From assembly GCA_937982505.1 (NCBI GenBank), contig CALJLV010000084.1:16966-80965 (forward strand): a DNA stretch of 64,000 nucleotides. The letters run 5' to 3'. The position numbers and the translations under genes were made by a program. Position 1 is the stretch's first letter. Each line of letters begins with the position of its first letter. Of this stretch, positions 8,428 through 16,653 are shown one piece after another. The notes beneath the pieces are model-generated. The model had not been told where the DNA came from. It worked only from the letters and a program-made list of their open reading frames with translations, and made no database searches. The stretch is from an uncultured Desulfobacteraceae bacterium. GTDB taxonomy: Bacteria; Desulfobacterota; Desulfobacteria; Desulfobacterales; UBA2174.

Positions 8428-9033
8428 TCAAGGCTTTTTTCCGCTCTCCTGGAGCGGCACGGATTCCTGGCAATCCGCAGCAGAACCGGTGGCAACCGGC
8501 TGCCCCGGGTCGCTGGAGAGCTCCTTGATCTCCTTGAGGGTCGGCAGGTCCTTGAGGTCCCGCAACTCGAAAACTTCCAGGAAGATGCGGGTCGTGCCGT
8601 AGAGCAGGGGCCGCCCCGGGATCTCGCGCCGCCCCATCACCCGAATCAGGCGGCGTTCGAGGAGCATCCGCAGCACCCCGCCGCAATCCACCCCGCGCAC
8701 CGCCTCGATTTCGGCGCGCACCACCGGCTGGCGATAGGCCACGATGGCCAGGGTTTCCAGAGCTGCACGGCTCAGCCGCGGGGCCCCGATTCCCCTGAGG
8801 CGCCGGATCCAGGGGTGAAAGCGGGGCCGGCTGCGCAGCTGGTAGCCGCCCGCCACCTGCTGCAGATAGAAGCCGCCGCCCCGATTTTCATATTCCTCGG
8901 CCAAGGATTCCAGGGCGCGGCGCAGCCCCTCCTGATCACCGGTGCCGATGACCTCGGCCAGGGTTCCGAGGTTCAACGGTCCTTCGGCCGCAAAGAGCAG
9001 TCCTTCAAGGATGGCGCCAAGATCTTCGCTCAT
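8428..9033 (-). CDS. scpB: Segregation and condensation protein B
   Basis: A 201-residue protein matching ScpB, which with ScpA and SMC forms the bacterial condensin complex that compacts and segregates the nucleoid. Two winged-helix domains are expected; the sequence shows LEGLLFAAEGPLNLGTLAEVI near the start and the conserved ALETLAIVAYRQPVVRAEIEAVRGV stretch (about residues 89-113), then RRLIRVMGRREIPGRPLLYGTT. The C-terminal tail after about residue 170 is poorly conserved and acidic/polar. The start codon overlaps the scpA stop by four bases, showing translational coupling and matched production of the pair. Confidence 0.94.
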   Translation of the reverse strand: MSEDLGAILEGLLFAAEGPLNLGTLAEVIGTGDQEGLRRALESLAEEYENRGGGFYLQQVAGGYQLRSRPRFHPWIRRLRGIGAPRLSRAALETLAIVAYRQPVVRAEIEAVRGVDCGGVLRMLLERRLIRVMGRREIPGRPLLYGTTRIFLEVFELRDLKDLPTLKEIKELSSDPGQPVATGSAADCQESVPLQESGKKP

Positions 9034-9758
9034 CGATAGAAGATCCGGATGATCCCCGTCTGAGAGGATTGGACGATCTCGATCAATTCCAGCCGGGCCA
9101 TTTCCAGCACGGCCAGAAAGGTCACGATGACCTCGACGCGATGGGCCGTGGCCTGGAAAAGTTCGTCAAAGGCCAGAGAGCCGGCGTCTTCCAACAAATC
9201 CACGATCTGGCCGATGCGCTCCTTGATGGAAATCGTATCGGCCTGCAAATCCACTTGGTGGGCCGGACCGATCCGCTCGATCACCTGTTGAAAGGCCTCG
9301 ATGAGTTCGAAAAGGCCGACCCGAATCATGCTCGGATCGGGGTCCCACTCGTGCTCATCCCTAGCGGTCGGATGGGTAAAGGTCTGTTCGCCCAGGATGC
9401 TGCGCCGGGCCAGGGCTTCGGCGGCGGCCTTCATCTGCATGTATTCGGCCAGGGGCCGGACGATGGCCAGGCGGGGATCTTCCGCTTCCGGGTCACCTTC
9501 CCCGTGGGCTGGCAGGAGCATGCGCGACTTGATCTGGGCCAGGGTGGCGGCCATCACCAGAAAATCGCCGGCCAGATCGATGTTCAAGGCTTTCATCCAA
9601 TCCAGGTACTGCAGGTACTGCTCGGTGATCAGTCCGATGGGGATATCGTAAATGTCCAGCTCATGCTTGCGGATGAGATGGACCAGAAGGTCCATCGGGC
9701 CTTCGAAGACATTCTCCACACGCACGGCATAGGTCTGCGGATCCATGGCCTCCCACAC
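9030..9758 (-). CDS. scpA: Segregation and condensation protein A
   Basis: A 242-residue kleisin subunit of SMC-ScpAB. The N-terminal region has the family hallmark VFEGPMDLLVHLIRKHELDIYDIPI (near residue 18, binding SMC), and the C-terminal region holds a winged helix ending in ELIEIVQSSQTGIIRI. Length fits the family. The start shown is GTG; an in-frame ATG at 9746 is an equally good or better choice, because both have Shine-Dalgarno-like GGAGG runs at awkward spacing. It sits 24 bases after trpS and overlaps scpB by four bases. Confidence 0.94.
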   Translation of the reverse strand: MWEAMDPQTYAVRVENVFEGPMDLLVHLIRKHELDIYDIPIGLITEQYLQYLDWMKALNIDLAGDFLVMAATLAQIKSRMLLPAHGEGDPEAEDPRLAIVRPLAEYMQMKAAAEALARRSILGEQTFTHPTARDEHEWDPDPSMIRVGLFELIEAFQQVIERIGPAHQVDLQADTISIKERIGQIVDLLEDAGSLAFDELFQATAHRVEVIVTFLAVLEMARLELIEIVQSSQTGIIRIFYR

Positions 9759-9782
9759 CGCCTCCGGCCCTGGCCGAAAGGC

Positions 9783-10796
9783 TCAGCCGGCCAGAGACCG
9801 GATACCCACCGCCCGGCGCACCGACTCGAGCATCGGCCGGCTGTGGGCCCGGGCCTTTTCGGCCCCCTGGCGCAGCAGCCGCTCCACATGCCCCGGATCG
9901 GCCAGCAAGGCCTCATAGCGACGCCGGGGTTCGGACAGATGGGCATCGAGATAGGCGAAAAGTATCTGCTTCATCTCTCCCCAGCCGATTCCCCCCGCGT
10001 AGCGCTCGCGCAGTTCGAGGGCTTCCGGCGGGGTGGCAAAGGCCTGATAGATTTGAAACAGGGTACAGGTGTCCGGATCTTTGGGGGCCTCGGGCGGCAG
10101 GCTGTTGGTGGTGATCTTCATGATCAGCTTACGCAGCTGTTTTTCGGGGGCAAAGAGGGGAATCGTATTGTGGTAGCTCTTGCTCATCTTGCGCCCGTCC
10201 AGACCGGTCAGGACGGCTGTCTGGGCCTGGACCTGGGCTTCGGGCAAAACGAAAAGCTCCCCGTAGTGGTGGTTGAAGCGCGCCGCGATGTCGCGGGCCA
10301 TTTCCAGATGCTGAATCTGGTCTCTGCCCACCGGAACCCGATCGGCCTTGAACATCAGGATGTCGGCCGCCATCAGAATCGGGTAACAGAACAACCCCAT
10401 GGAGACGCCGCGGTCCGGATCTCCGTGTCCGGCCGCTTCGTTTTCATCCACGGCGGCCTTGTAGGCGTGGGCCCGGTTCATCAGGCCCTTGGCGGTCACG
10501 CAGGAAAGGACCCAGGTCAGTTCGAGAATTTCGGGAATGTCCGACTGGCGGTAAAAGATGCTCCGCTCCGTGTCGAGCCCCAGGGCGATCCAGGCCGCCG
10601 CCACTTCCAGGCTGGAACGATTCACTTCCCGCGGGTCCTGGCACTTGATGATGGCGTGATAGTCGGCCAGAAAGTAGAAGGAGGTGGTTTCCGCGTTGCG
10701 GCTGGCGGCAATTGCCGGGCGGATGGCGCCCACGTAGTTGCCCAGGTGAGGCGTCCCGGTGGTGGTAATCCCGGTCAAAACGATGTGTGAAGTCAT
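9783..10796 (-). CDS. trpS: Tryptophan-tRNA ligase
   Basis: A 337-residue class I aminoacyl-tRNA synthetase that charges tRNA-Trp. The HIGH-like motif appears as GTPHLGN (about residues 14-20), and the KMSKS loop is present as GRKMSKSYHN near residue 196. The usual dimer-forming C-terminal helices end in VRRAVGIRSLAG. Length is normal. The gene is between the fused tRNA nucleotidyltransferase and scpA on the minus strand, giving two tRNA-function genes in a row. Start ATG at 10796 fits the family N-terminus (IVLTGITTTG); the ribosome binding site is weak. Confidence 0.96.
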   Translation of the reverse strand: MTSHIVLTGITTTGTPHLGNYVGAIRPAIAASRNAETTSFYFLADYHAIIKCQDPREVNRSSLEVAAAWIALGLDTERSIFYRQSDIPEILELTWVLSCVTAKGLMNRAHAYKAAVDENEAAGHGDPDRGVSMGLFCYPILMAADILMFKADRVPVGRDQIQHLEMARDIAARFNHHYGELFVLPEAQVQAQTAVLTGLDGRKMSKSYHNTIPLFAPEKQLRKLIMKITTNSLPPEAPKDPDTCTLFQIYQAFATPPEALELRERYAGGIGWGEMKQILFAYLDAHLSEPRRRYEALLADPGHVERLLRQGAEKARAHSRPMLESVRRAVGIRSLAG

Positions 10797-10883
10797 GCGC
10801 GGTCCTGAAATTGGATAGCGGCGCCGGACGAATGTCGAACGGCGGCCGGGTTAGGGGTCAATCGGCCTTCCACGCGGTATGGA

Positions 10884-13577
10884 TCACGATATCGGCGGGT
10901 TCTGGGCCGCGGCCAGACGCCGGGCCAGGGCCAGTTCATCCTGCGGATCATCCAGCTGGCCGTTGCGCCTGGCATCCCGCAGGGCATCGAGGATCTGCCG
11001 ATAGACGGGACCGGGCGCGATGCCCAGCCGTTTGAGATCGGCGCCGGTAACGGTGGGCTGAACAAAACGCAGACGGGTAACGTACAGGGAAATCGCCCGC
11101 TGAACCGCGACCTGCCGTGTGGTGGCCATCATGTAAAGGATCTGTTCGGTGCCGAACTCCTGCAGCATCCGGCACAGGGCGCTGTTCTCCTCCGGGATCC
11201 GCTGCTCGAGCCGATAAAGGACCCGTTGGGCCGTGAGCCGCCCGGGGCCCAGGAGACGCCGGTGACGCGGCGGCAGGTCGAAGCGGCGGCAGATCTCCTC
11301 GGTGACCTCCAGGTTGAAGGAATGCATCAGGGCCATGAAATAAACGGCCCACTTCATATAAGATTCCTCCAGAAAAAGCAAATCGAACCAGGATTGCACG
11401 TCCTTGACCGCCTGGAAGGCCGTGGACAGCTCCGCGGTGAACGTCAAGGAGGGATGGAGCACCTTGAGCAGGCCGTAGTCGCCCAGGCGCTTGAGCAGGT
11501 CCAGGGGGCTGGCCTCCTCGAACAGCAGACGCAGTTCGGAAAACACCCGCCGGCCGTCCAGGCGCCTGAAAAAATCCATCCGCACCGCATTTTCGATCAA
11601 ACCGGCGGTGAGTCGACCGATGGTAAAACCGAAACGCTGCTCGAAGCGGATGGCGCGAAAAACCCGGGTGGGGTCTTCCACAAAACTCAAGTTGTGCAGG
11701 ACGCGAATCGTTTTTTCCTTGATATCCTTGAGCGCCGAAAAAAAATCGATCAGGGTGCCGAAGCGTCGTGGATTGAGCCGGATGGCCAGGGTGTTGATGA
11801 TGAAATCGCGGCGCGCCAGGTCCATCTTGATGGAGCTCATCTCCACCGTGGGCAGAGCGGCCGGGACGGTGTAGTACTCCATGCGGGCCGAGGCCACATC
11901 GATCTTGTAGGCATCGGGGAAGACCACCACCGCCGTGCCGAATTTCTCGTGGGTGTGGACCCGTCCGCCCATGATTTTGGCAAACCGGCGGGCGAAGCGG
12001 ATCCCGTCGCCCTCGATGACGATGTCCACGTCCTCGTTGGGCCGGTAGAGAAACAGGTCCCGAACGAACCCGCCCACCACATAGGCGCCACAGTCGAGTT
12101 CGTCGGCCACCTCTCCCACCGTCTGGAGGATGTCCATGAGCCGGCGCCCAAGCCGCTCGTGCATGAACTTCTGGATATTTCGGGTGCGGGCGCCCACCAG
12201 CTCACGGAGCGGATCGCCCCCGTCGCCCAGGGTGGCTGGGGCGCTGGGCACCAGCAGGTTGAGCAGATCGGTGCGTGTCAGCACCCCCACCACCTGCTGC
12301 CCGTCGCAGACCGGCAGAATGCGCTGCTTGTGTCCGATGATCTTCTCCTGGATCTCCTGCAGCTCGGCCTCCGGCCCCACCGAGGCGACTTCCGAATTCA
12401 TGTAGTCGCGCACCGGCACGTCCTGAAGCCCGTGATAGAGCGCTTTTTCGAGGACCTGGCGGGTGATGCAGCCCACCAGCGGGTCGCCGGGGGCACCGTG
12501 TTCGGTCACCACCAGGGCGTTGATGTTGTAACGCGGAAGCAGCTCGGCGGCCTCACCGCAGGTGGCGTCGGCCGCCACGAGGATCGGCGGAGCGCTCATC
12601 AGATCCCGCGCCCGCCGGCGCGAGCGGATGCTCTGGGCCAGGTTTTCGCGCAACTGCTGCTCCACCTGCAGCAGGGTCAGATCCCGCACGGTGGCCGAAG
12701 CCGCCGATGGGTGCCCGCCGCCGCCCAGGCAGGCCAGCACCGCGTCAACCTCCACTTCCGGGATGCGGCTGCGCGCGATGACATGCACCTTGTTGTCCAT
12801 CTGCGCGATGGCAAAGAGCACATCCAGGTTTTCCATGCGCACCATCTTGTGCACCAGAAAGGCCAGATCCGGCACGTAGCGGTCCGTGCTGATGCGCGTG
12901 ATGGCCACCTCGATCCCGTTGACCCGGTACCGATCGGCCGCCTGGATCAGGTCGTTGAGCAGGCCCACCTGTTCCGGGCTGATCTCGCGGGCAATCATCT
13001 GTCCCACCGTGTTGAGACTGGCCCCCTGTTCGAGCAGGTAGGCCGCCGCCCGGAAATCCTCCGCCGTGGTGGATGCGAAGGTGAACGACCCGGTATCCTC
13101 GTAGATCCCCAGGCACATGATGGTGGCCTCGTCGCTGCTGATGGAAATGCGGCGCTCGCGCAGCAGGCCTGTCAGGAGCGTCACGGTGGCCCCGGCCAAC
13201 CGCTGAATGCCGCCATGGCTGGCGATGTCGTCGGCCCGGGGGGGGTGATGATCGTAGATGTGGACCTCCAGCCCGGGATTGTCCAGAATGCGGGCCAAGG
13301 GACCGAGTCGATTGGCCTGACAGGTGTCCACCAGGACCAGCCGCCTGACGGCGGCCAGGTCCAGGTCCCGGATCTCGACCATGTTGAACAGATACACCAT
13401 CGAACTGATGAAAAAATGGCGCAGATTCTTCTCCTGAGAACCCGGAAAGACCACCCGGGCCTCGGGATACAGCTTCTGCGCCGCGAGCATGGAAGCCATG
13501 GCGTCAAAATCGGCGTTGACATGGCTGGTGATCAGCGTCAGCCCGTCACGGGCCGCAGATGGGAAAAGGTCGCTCAC
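10884..13577 (-). CDS. Fused DHH phosphoesterase-CBS-tRNA nucleotidyltransferase
   Basis: An 897-residue multidomain protein. The N-terminal DHH/DHHA1 phosphoesterase portion (about 1-310) contains HVNADFDAMAS, VDTCQANR and YDHHPP, and ends with a glycine-rich GGGGHPSAASAT segment. A pair of CBS domains (about 318-440) follows. The C-terminal half (about 470-897) is a class II poly(A) polymerase/CCA-adding head with YVVGGFVRDLFLYR and the metal-binding DVDIV, plus RRDFxINTLA and the RNA-binding helical region. Related deltaproteobacterial enzymes are A-adding tRNA nucleotidyltransferases; whether this one adds A, CC or the full CCA cannot be read directly. A GTG start is used, ten bases after GGAGG. 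It heads the minus-strand unit leading to trpS and scpAB. Confidence 0.9.
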   Translation of the reverse strand: MSDLFPSAARDGLTLITSHVNADFDAMASMLAAQKLYPEARVVFPGSQEKNLRHFFISSMVYLFNMVEIRDLDLAAVRRLVLVDTCQANRLGPLARILDNPGLEVHIYDHHPPRADDIASHGGIQRLAGATVTLLTGLLRERRISISSDEATIMCLGIYEDTGSFTFASTTAEDFRAAAYLLEQGASLNTVGQMIAREISPEQVGLLNDLIQAADRYRVNGIEVAITRISTDRYVPDLAFLVHKMVRMENLDVLFAIAQMDNKVHVIARSRIPEVEVDAVLACLGGGGHPSAASATVRDLTLLQVEQQLRENLAQSIRSRRRARDLMSAPPILVAADATCGEAAELLPRYNINALVVTEHGAPGDPLVGCITRQVLEKALYHGLQDVPVRDYMNSEVASVGPEAELQEIQEKIIGHKQRILPVCDGQQVVGVLTRTDLLNLLVPSAPATLGDGGDPLRELVGARTRNIQKFMHERLGRRLMDILQTVGEVADELDCGAYVVGGFVRDLFLYRPNEDVDIVIEGDGIRFARRFAKIMGGRVHTHEKFGTAVVVFPDAYKIDVASARMEYYTVPAALPTVEMSSIKMDLARRDFIINTLAIRLNPRRFGTLIDFFSALKDIKEKTIRVLHNLSFVEDPTRVFRAIRFEQRFGFTIGRLTAGLIENAVRMDFFRRLDGRRVFSELRLLFEEASPLDLLKRLGDYGLLKVLHPSLTFTAELSTAFQAVKDVQSWFDLLFLEESYMKWAVYFMALMHSFNLEVTEEICRRFDLPPRHRRLLGPGRLTAQRVLYRLEQRIPEENSALCRMLQEFGTEQILYMMATTRQVAVQRAISLYVTRLRFVQPTVTGADLKRLGIAPGPVYRQILDALRDARRNGQLDDPQDELALARRLAAAQNPPIS

Positions 13578-13943
13578 GGCGGTGCTTCCTCCCGGGTAGA
13601 CATTGGGAAAAAATGTCCGTCGTCATCCGATAGAACGATTATCCATAGGCACAATCGGCACCTCGGATCAAGGGCCCCGCGTTGACGGCGGAAGGCGACG
13701 GACGGTTCACCGCCCTGCCGAAGCCAAGCCTAATCCCGTTGGCGCGAGCCGCCGCAGACGCCCGGCGGGGCCGGGCAAGGCCTCGGGCACGTCTGGACAA
13801 GGGGCGGAAAAGATTGTAGGATGCATGAATTTCACAAACGACTGCAGCGACTGGCGTGCGTTCCGGACGGCGGCATGGCGGACGGCCGTTTAAAGACCAA
13901 AATGAGGATGCCCGAGGTTCAGGCAACGAAAGGGTGATGGATC
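13578..13943. other. Divergent intergenic region between tRNA nucleotidyltransferase and pilC
   Basis: A 366-base gap that must carry promoters in both directions. One small inverted repeat is visible, GACATT (13599-13604) and AATGTC (13612-13617), 22 bases before the minus-strand start; it may be an operator or a leader hairpin. GATAAT on the minus strand (13638-13643) could be a -10 element but lacks a matching -35. No gene or repeat family is recognised. Confidence 0.5.
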
Positions 13944-15155
13944 ATGCCGGTCTACATCTGGGAAGGCAAGAACCGTAAAAACGAAGCCCAGAAGGGAGAA
14001 TTCGAGGCCGCCAGCGAAGAGGCCGTCCGTGCCCATCTGATCCGCCTGCGCATCGCGCCCACAAGGATCAAAAAAAAGCCCAAGGATCTTTTGGCCAACG
14101 TGTCCTGGGCCCAGCCCAAGGTCACCCAGGCCGACGTGATCCTTTTTTGCCGGCAGTTCTCCACCATGATCGACGCCGGCCTGCCCATCATCCAGTGCCT
14201 CGACATCCTGCACCAGCAGCAGGAGAACAAAACCTTCAAGAAGATCCTCAAGGACATCAAGGACTCGGTCGAAGGCGGACAGACCTTTGCCGAGGCACTG
14301 AAAAAATACCCGGCCCAGTTCGATGATCTTTTCGTCAACATGGTGGCCGCCGGCGAGGCGGGCGGAATCCTGGACACCATCCTCCAACGGCTGTCCACCT
14401 ATCTCGAGAAGGCCGCCCGCCTGAAAAAAAGGATCAAGGGCGCCATGACCTACCCGGCCATCACCCTGGTGGTGGCGGTCATCGTGGTGGCGGTGATCAT
14501 GGTCTTCGTGATTCCGGTTTTCGAGGAGATGTTCACCGATTTTGGCAGCGCCCTGCCTGCTCCGACCCAGATCGTGGTGGACCTGAGCCGTTTCGTGCGC
14601 GACCAGATCCTCTACATGATCGGCGCCGTGGCGATTTTCGCCTTCGCCGCGCGACGGGTGCTGAAGACCGAAAAGGGGCGCAGCCTCTTCGATCGCTACA
14701 TTCTCAACCTGCCGGTCTTCGGCCTGCTGCTGCGCCGGGTGGCGGTGGCCAAGTTTACCCGCACCATGGGCACGATGCTCGCATCCGGTGTGGCGATCCT
14801 GGATGCCCTGGACATCACGGCCAAGACCGCCGGCAACAAGACCGTGGAAGCGGCCATCTACAAGGTGCGCCAGGGGATCGCCGAAGGGCGCACCATGAGC
14901 GAACCCCTGGCCGAGACCGGGGTTTTCCCCGCCATGGTCTGCCAGATGATCTCCGTCGGGGAATCCACCGGCGCGCTGGACACCATGCTGGTCAAGATCG
15001 CCGATTTTTACGATGAAGAGGTCGATCAGGCCGTGGAAAACCTCACCTCGGCCATCGAACCGGTGATGATGGTCTTTATGGGCGTGGTCATCGGCGGCCT
15101 GGTGGTTTCGATGTATCTGCCGATATTCAAGATGGCCGGTGCGGTAGCCGGCTGA
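13944..15155 (+). CDS. pilC: Type IV pilus inner-membrane platform protein PilC
   Basis: A 403-residue GspF/PilC family protein with the expected two repeated cytoplasmic helical domains (about 70-190 and 270-390) and three membrane segments around 170-190, 215-235 and 375-397. Near-signature motifs are FCRQFSTMIDAGLPIIQCLDIL in the first domain and FTRTMGTMLASGVAILDALDIT in the second. It anchors the pilus motor in the inner membrane and passes torque from the PilB/PilT ATPases. The N-terminus (PVYIWEGKNRKNE) fits the family start. A PilS-like kinase follows after 50 bases, as in other pilus loci; no other pilus structural gene is in the window. Confidence 0.93.
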   Translation: MPVYIWEGKNRKNEAQKGEFEAASEEAVRAHLIRLRIAPTRIKKKPKDLLANVSWAQPKVTQADVILFCRQFSTMIDAGLPIIQCLDILHQQQENKTFKKILKDIKDSVEGGQTFAEALKKYPAQFDDLFVNMVAAGEAGGILDTILQRLSTYLEKAARLKKRIKGAMTYPAITLVVAVIVVAVIMVFVIPVFEEMFTDFGSALPAPTQIVVDLSRFVRDQILYMIGAVAIFAFAARRVLKTEKGRSLFDRYILNLPVFGLLLRRVAVAKFTRTMGTMLASGVAILDALDITAKTAGNKTVEAAIYKVRQGIAEGRTMSEPLAETGVFPAMVCQMISVGESTGALDTMLVKIADFYDEEVDQAVENLTSAIEPVMMVFMGVVIGGLVVSMYLPIFKMAGAVAG

Positions 15156-15205
15156 GCCCCTTCCCGGAGGCCCATCCGCGACCGGCCCCAGGGCCGAACA
15201 CCCCG

Positions 15206-16522
15206 ATGCCCGTAACCCGCTCCGACGCCGACCAGGAAACCTACAGCCGCCTGCGGCTGTTGATGTTCTTCCGGGTGCTCTTTACCACCCTGCTGCTCAG
15301 CTCGACCATCGTCCTGCAGACCGGCAAGGCCGTTTCCGCCGTGGCGCCGCCGCTGGTGGTGCTCTACGCCCTGATCGTGGCGATTTTCCTCCTGTCGTGC
15401 GTCTATGCCGTGATTCTGCCCCGCACCCGGTCCCCTTCCCGTCTGGCCTCCCTGCAGGTGGGCATCGACACGCTGATCGTCACCCTGGTGATCCTGGTCA
15501 CGGGCAGTTTCGCCAGCATCTTCTCCTTTCTCTATCTGGTGGTCATCATCTATTCGAGCATCCTGCTGGAGCGCGGCGGCAGCATGCTCATGGCCGGGTT
15601 GTGCAGCATCCAGTACGGGGTCCTGGTCAATCTCGAATTTTTCGGCCTCTTTGTTCCCTTCGTGGTGGATGCCAGCCCCACGGCCATGACCTATCTGTGG
15701 CGCGACGTGCTCTACAAGGTGCTGATCACCACCGTGAGCTGCTTTGCGGTGGCCATTCTCAGCGATCTGCTGGCCGAACAGGTGCGCAAAAGCCGCAAGG
15801 CCCTCAAAACCATGGAGGAACGCATGCGGCGGGTGGAGAAGCTGGCCGCCATGGGCGAAATGGCGGCGGGAATGGCCCACGAACTGAAAAACCCGCTGGC
15901 CGCCCTGGCCGGTTCGATCCAGCTGCTGCGCGAAGAGCTGCCCGCTCGGCCGTCCCATGAACGGTTGATCCAGATCGCCCTGCGGGAAACCAGCCGCCTC
16001 AACGATCTGCTCACCGATTTTCTGACCTTCGCCCGCCCGCCGGCCGGCAAGCGCCGTCCGCTGCGCCTGGATCGCGCCGTCAGCGAAATCGTGGCCCTGT
16101 TCGAAAGGGACGGCACCTGCGCCGGGCGCATCCAGATTGAAAAGACGATGACGCCAGACCTCTGGGTGGCCATGGATCCGGTCCATCTGCGCCAGATCCT
16201 CTGGAACCTGCTGCTCAATGCGGCCGAGGCCATCGATGGACACGGCCGCATCGCTGTCGAGGTCCGTGCGGCGCGCGGCGACAAGGCTGAAATTCGCGTT
16301 CGCGACAGTGGCTGCGGGATCCCCGCCGAATTGATGGAAAGCATCTTCAATCCGTTTTTCACCACCAAGACCGAAGGGACCGGTCTGGGGCTGTCCGTGG
16401 TACATCGGCTCCTGGAATCCTATGACGGCTTCCTGCAGGTGGAAAGCCAGCCCGGAAGAGGCGCCCTGGTGACACTGACCCTGAATGCCATCGCTCCTCC
16501 GGAAAAGCGGCCCGAGCCTTGA
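15206..16522 (+). CDS. PilS-like membrane sensor histidine kinase
   Basis: A 438-residue kinase with six predicted hydrophobic segments in the first 190 residues and no large periplasmic domain, the arrangement of PilS. The H-box is MAAGMAHELKNPLAAL with His at residue 225. The ATP-binding domain has WNLLLNAAEAI (N box), DSGCGIP (G1) and GTGLGLSVV (G2). In other bacteria PilS responds to pilin levels in the membrane and phosphorylates the sigma-54 activator PilR. Here it directly follows pilC, supporting that role, but no pilR follows. It is named as PilS-like rather than PilS for that reason. Confidence 0.85.
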   Translation: MPVTRSDADQETYSRLRLLMFFRVLFTTLLLSSTIVLQTGKAVSAVAPPLVVLYALIVAIFLLSCVYAVILPRTRSPSRLASLQVGIDTLIVTLVILVTGSFASIFSFLYLVVIIYSSILLERGGSMLMAGLCSIQYGVLVNLEFFGLFVPFVVDASPTAMTYLWRDVLYKVLITTVSCFAVAILSDLLAEQVRKSRKALKTMEERMRRVEKLAAMGEMAAGMAHELKNPLAALAGSIQLLREELPARPSHERLIQIALRETSRLNDLLTDFLTFARPPAGKRRPLRLDRAVSEIVALFERDGTCAGRIQIEKTMTPDLWVAMDPVHLRQILWNLLLNAAEAIDGHGRIAVEVRAARGDKAEIRVRDSGCGIPAELMESIFNPFFTTKTEGTGLGLSVVHRLLESYDGFLQVESQPGRGALVTLTLNAIAPPEKRPEP

Positions 16523-16548
16523 CAATCAAAGTCGAAATACGGTACTAA
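16519..16548 (+). promoter_or_regulatory. Candidate lysS promoter
   Basis: TTGACA (16519-16524, overlapping the upstream stop codon) and TACTAA (16543-16548) are 18 bases apart and about 105 bases before the lysS start. The -35 is perfect, the -10 only fair. Confidence 0.5.
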
Positions 16549-16653
16549 AGTCGGCTTGTTTTTTGCGTCGAAAACACCTAACCAGCCGGAAAATGCAGAG
16601 GTTTGGCTGTTTCCCGGCACAGGGGCCACAACCCGGCCCCGCCCGAGGTTCCC

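Noticed and set aside
11226..13685. An 819-residue plus-strand frame over the tRNA nucleotidyltransferase gene
   Set aside because: The minus-strand protein has clear catalytic motifs across the same bases; the plus-strand product is His/Gly/Gln-rich and shows none.
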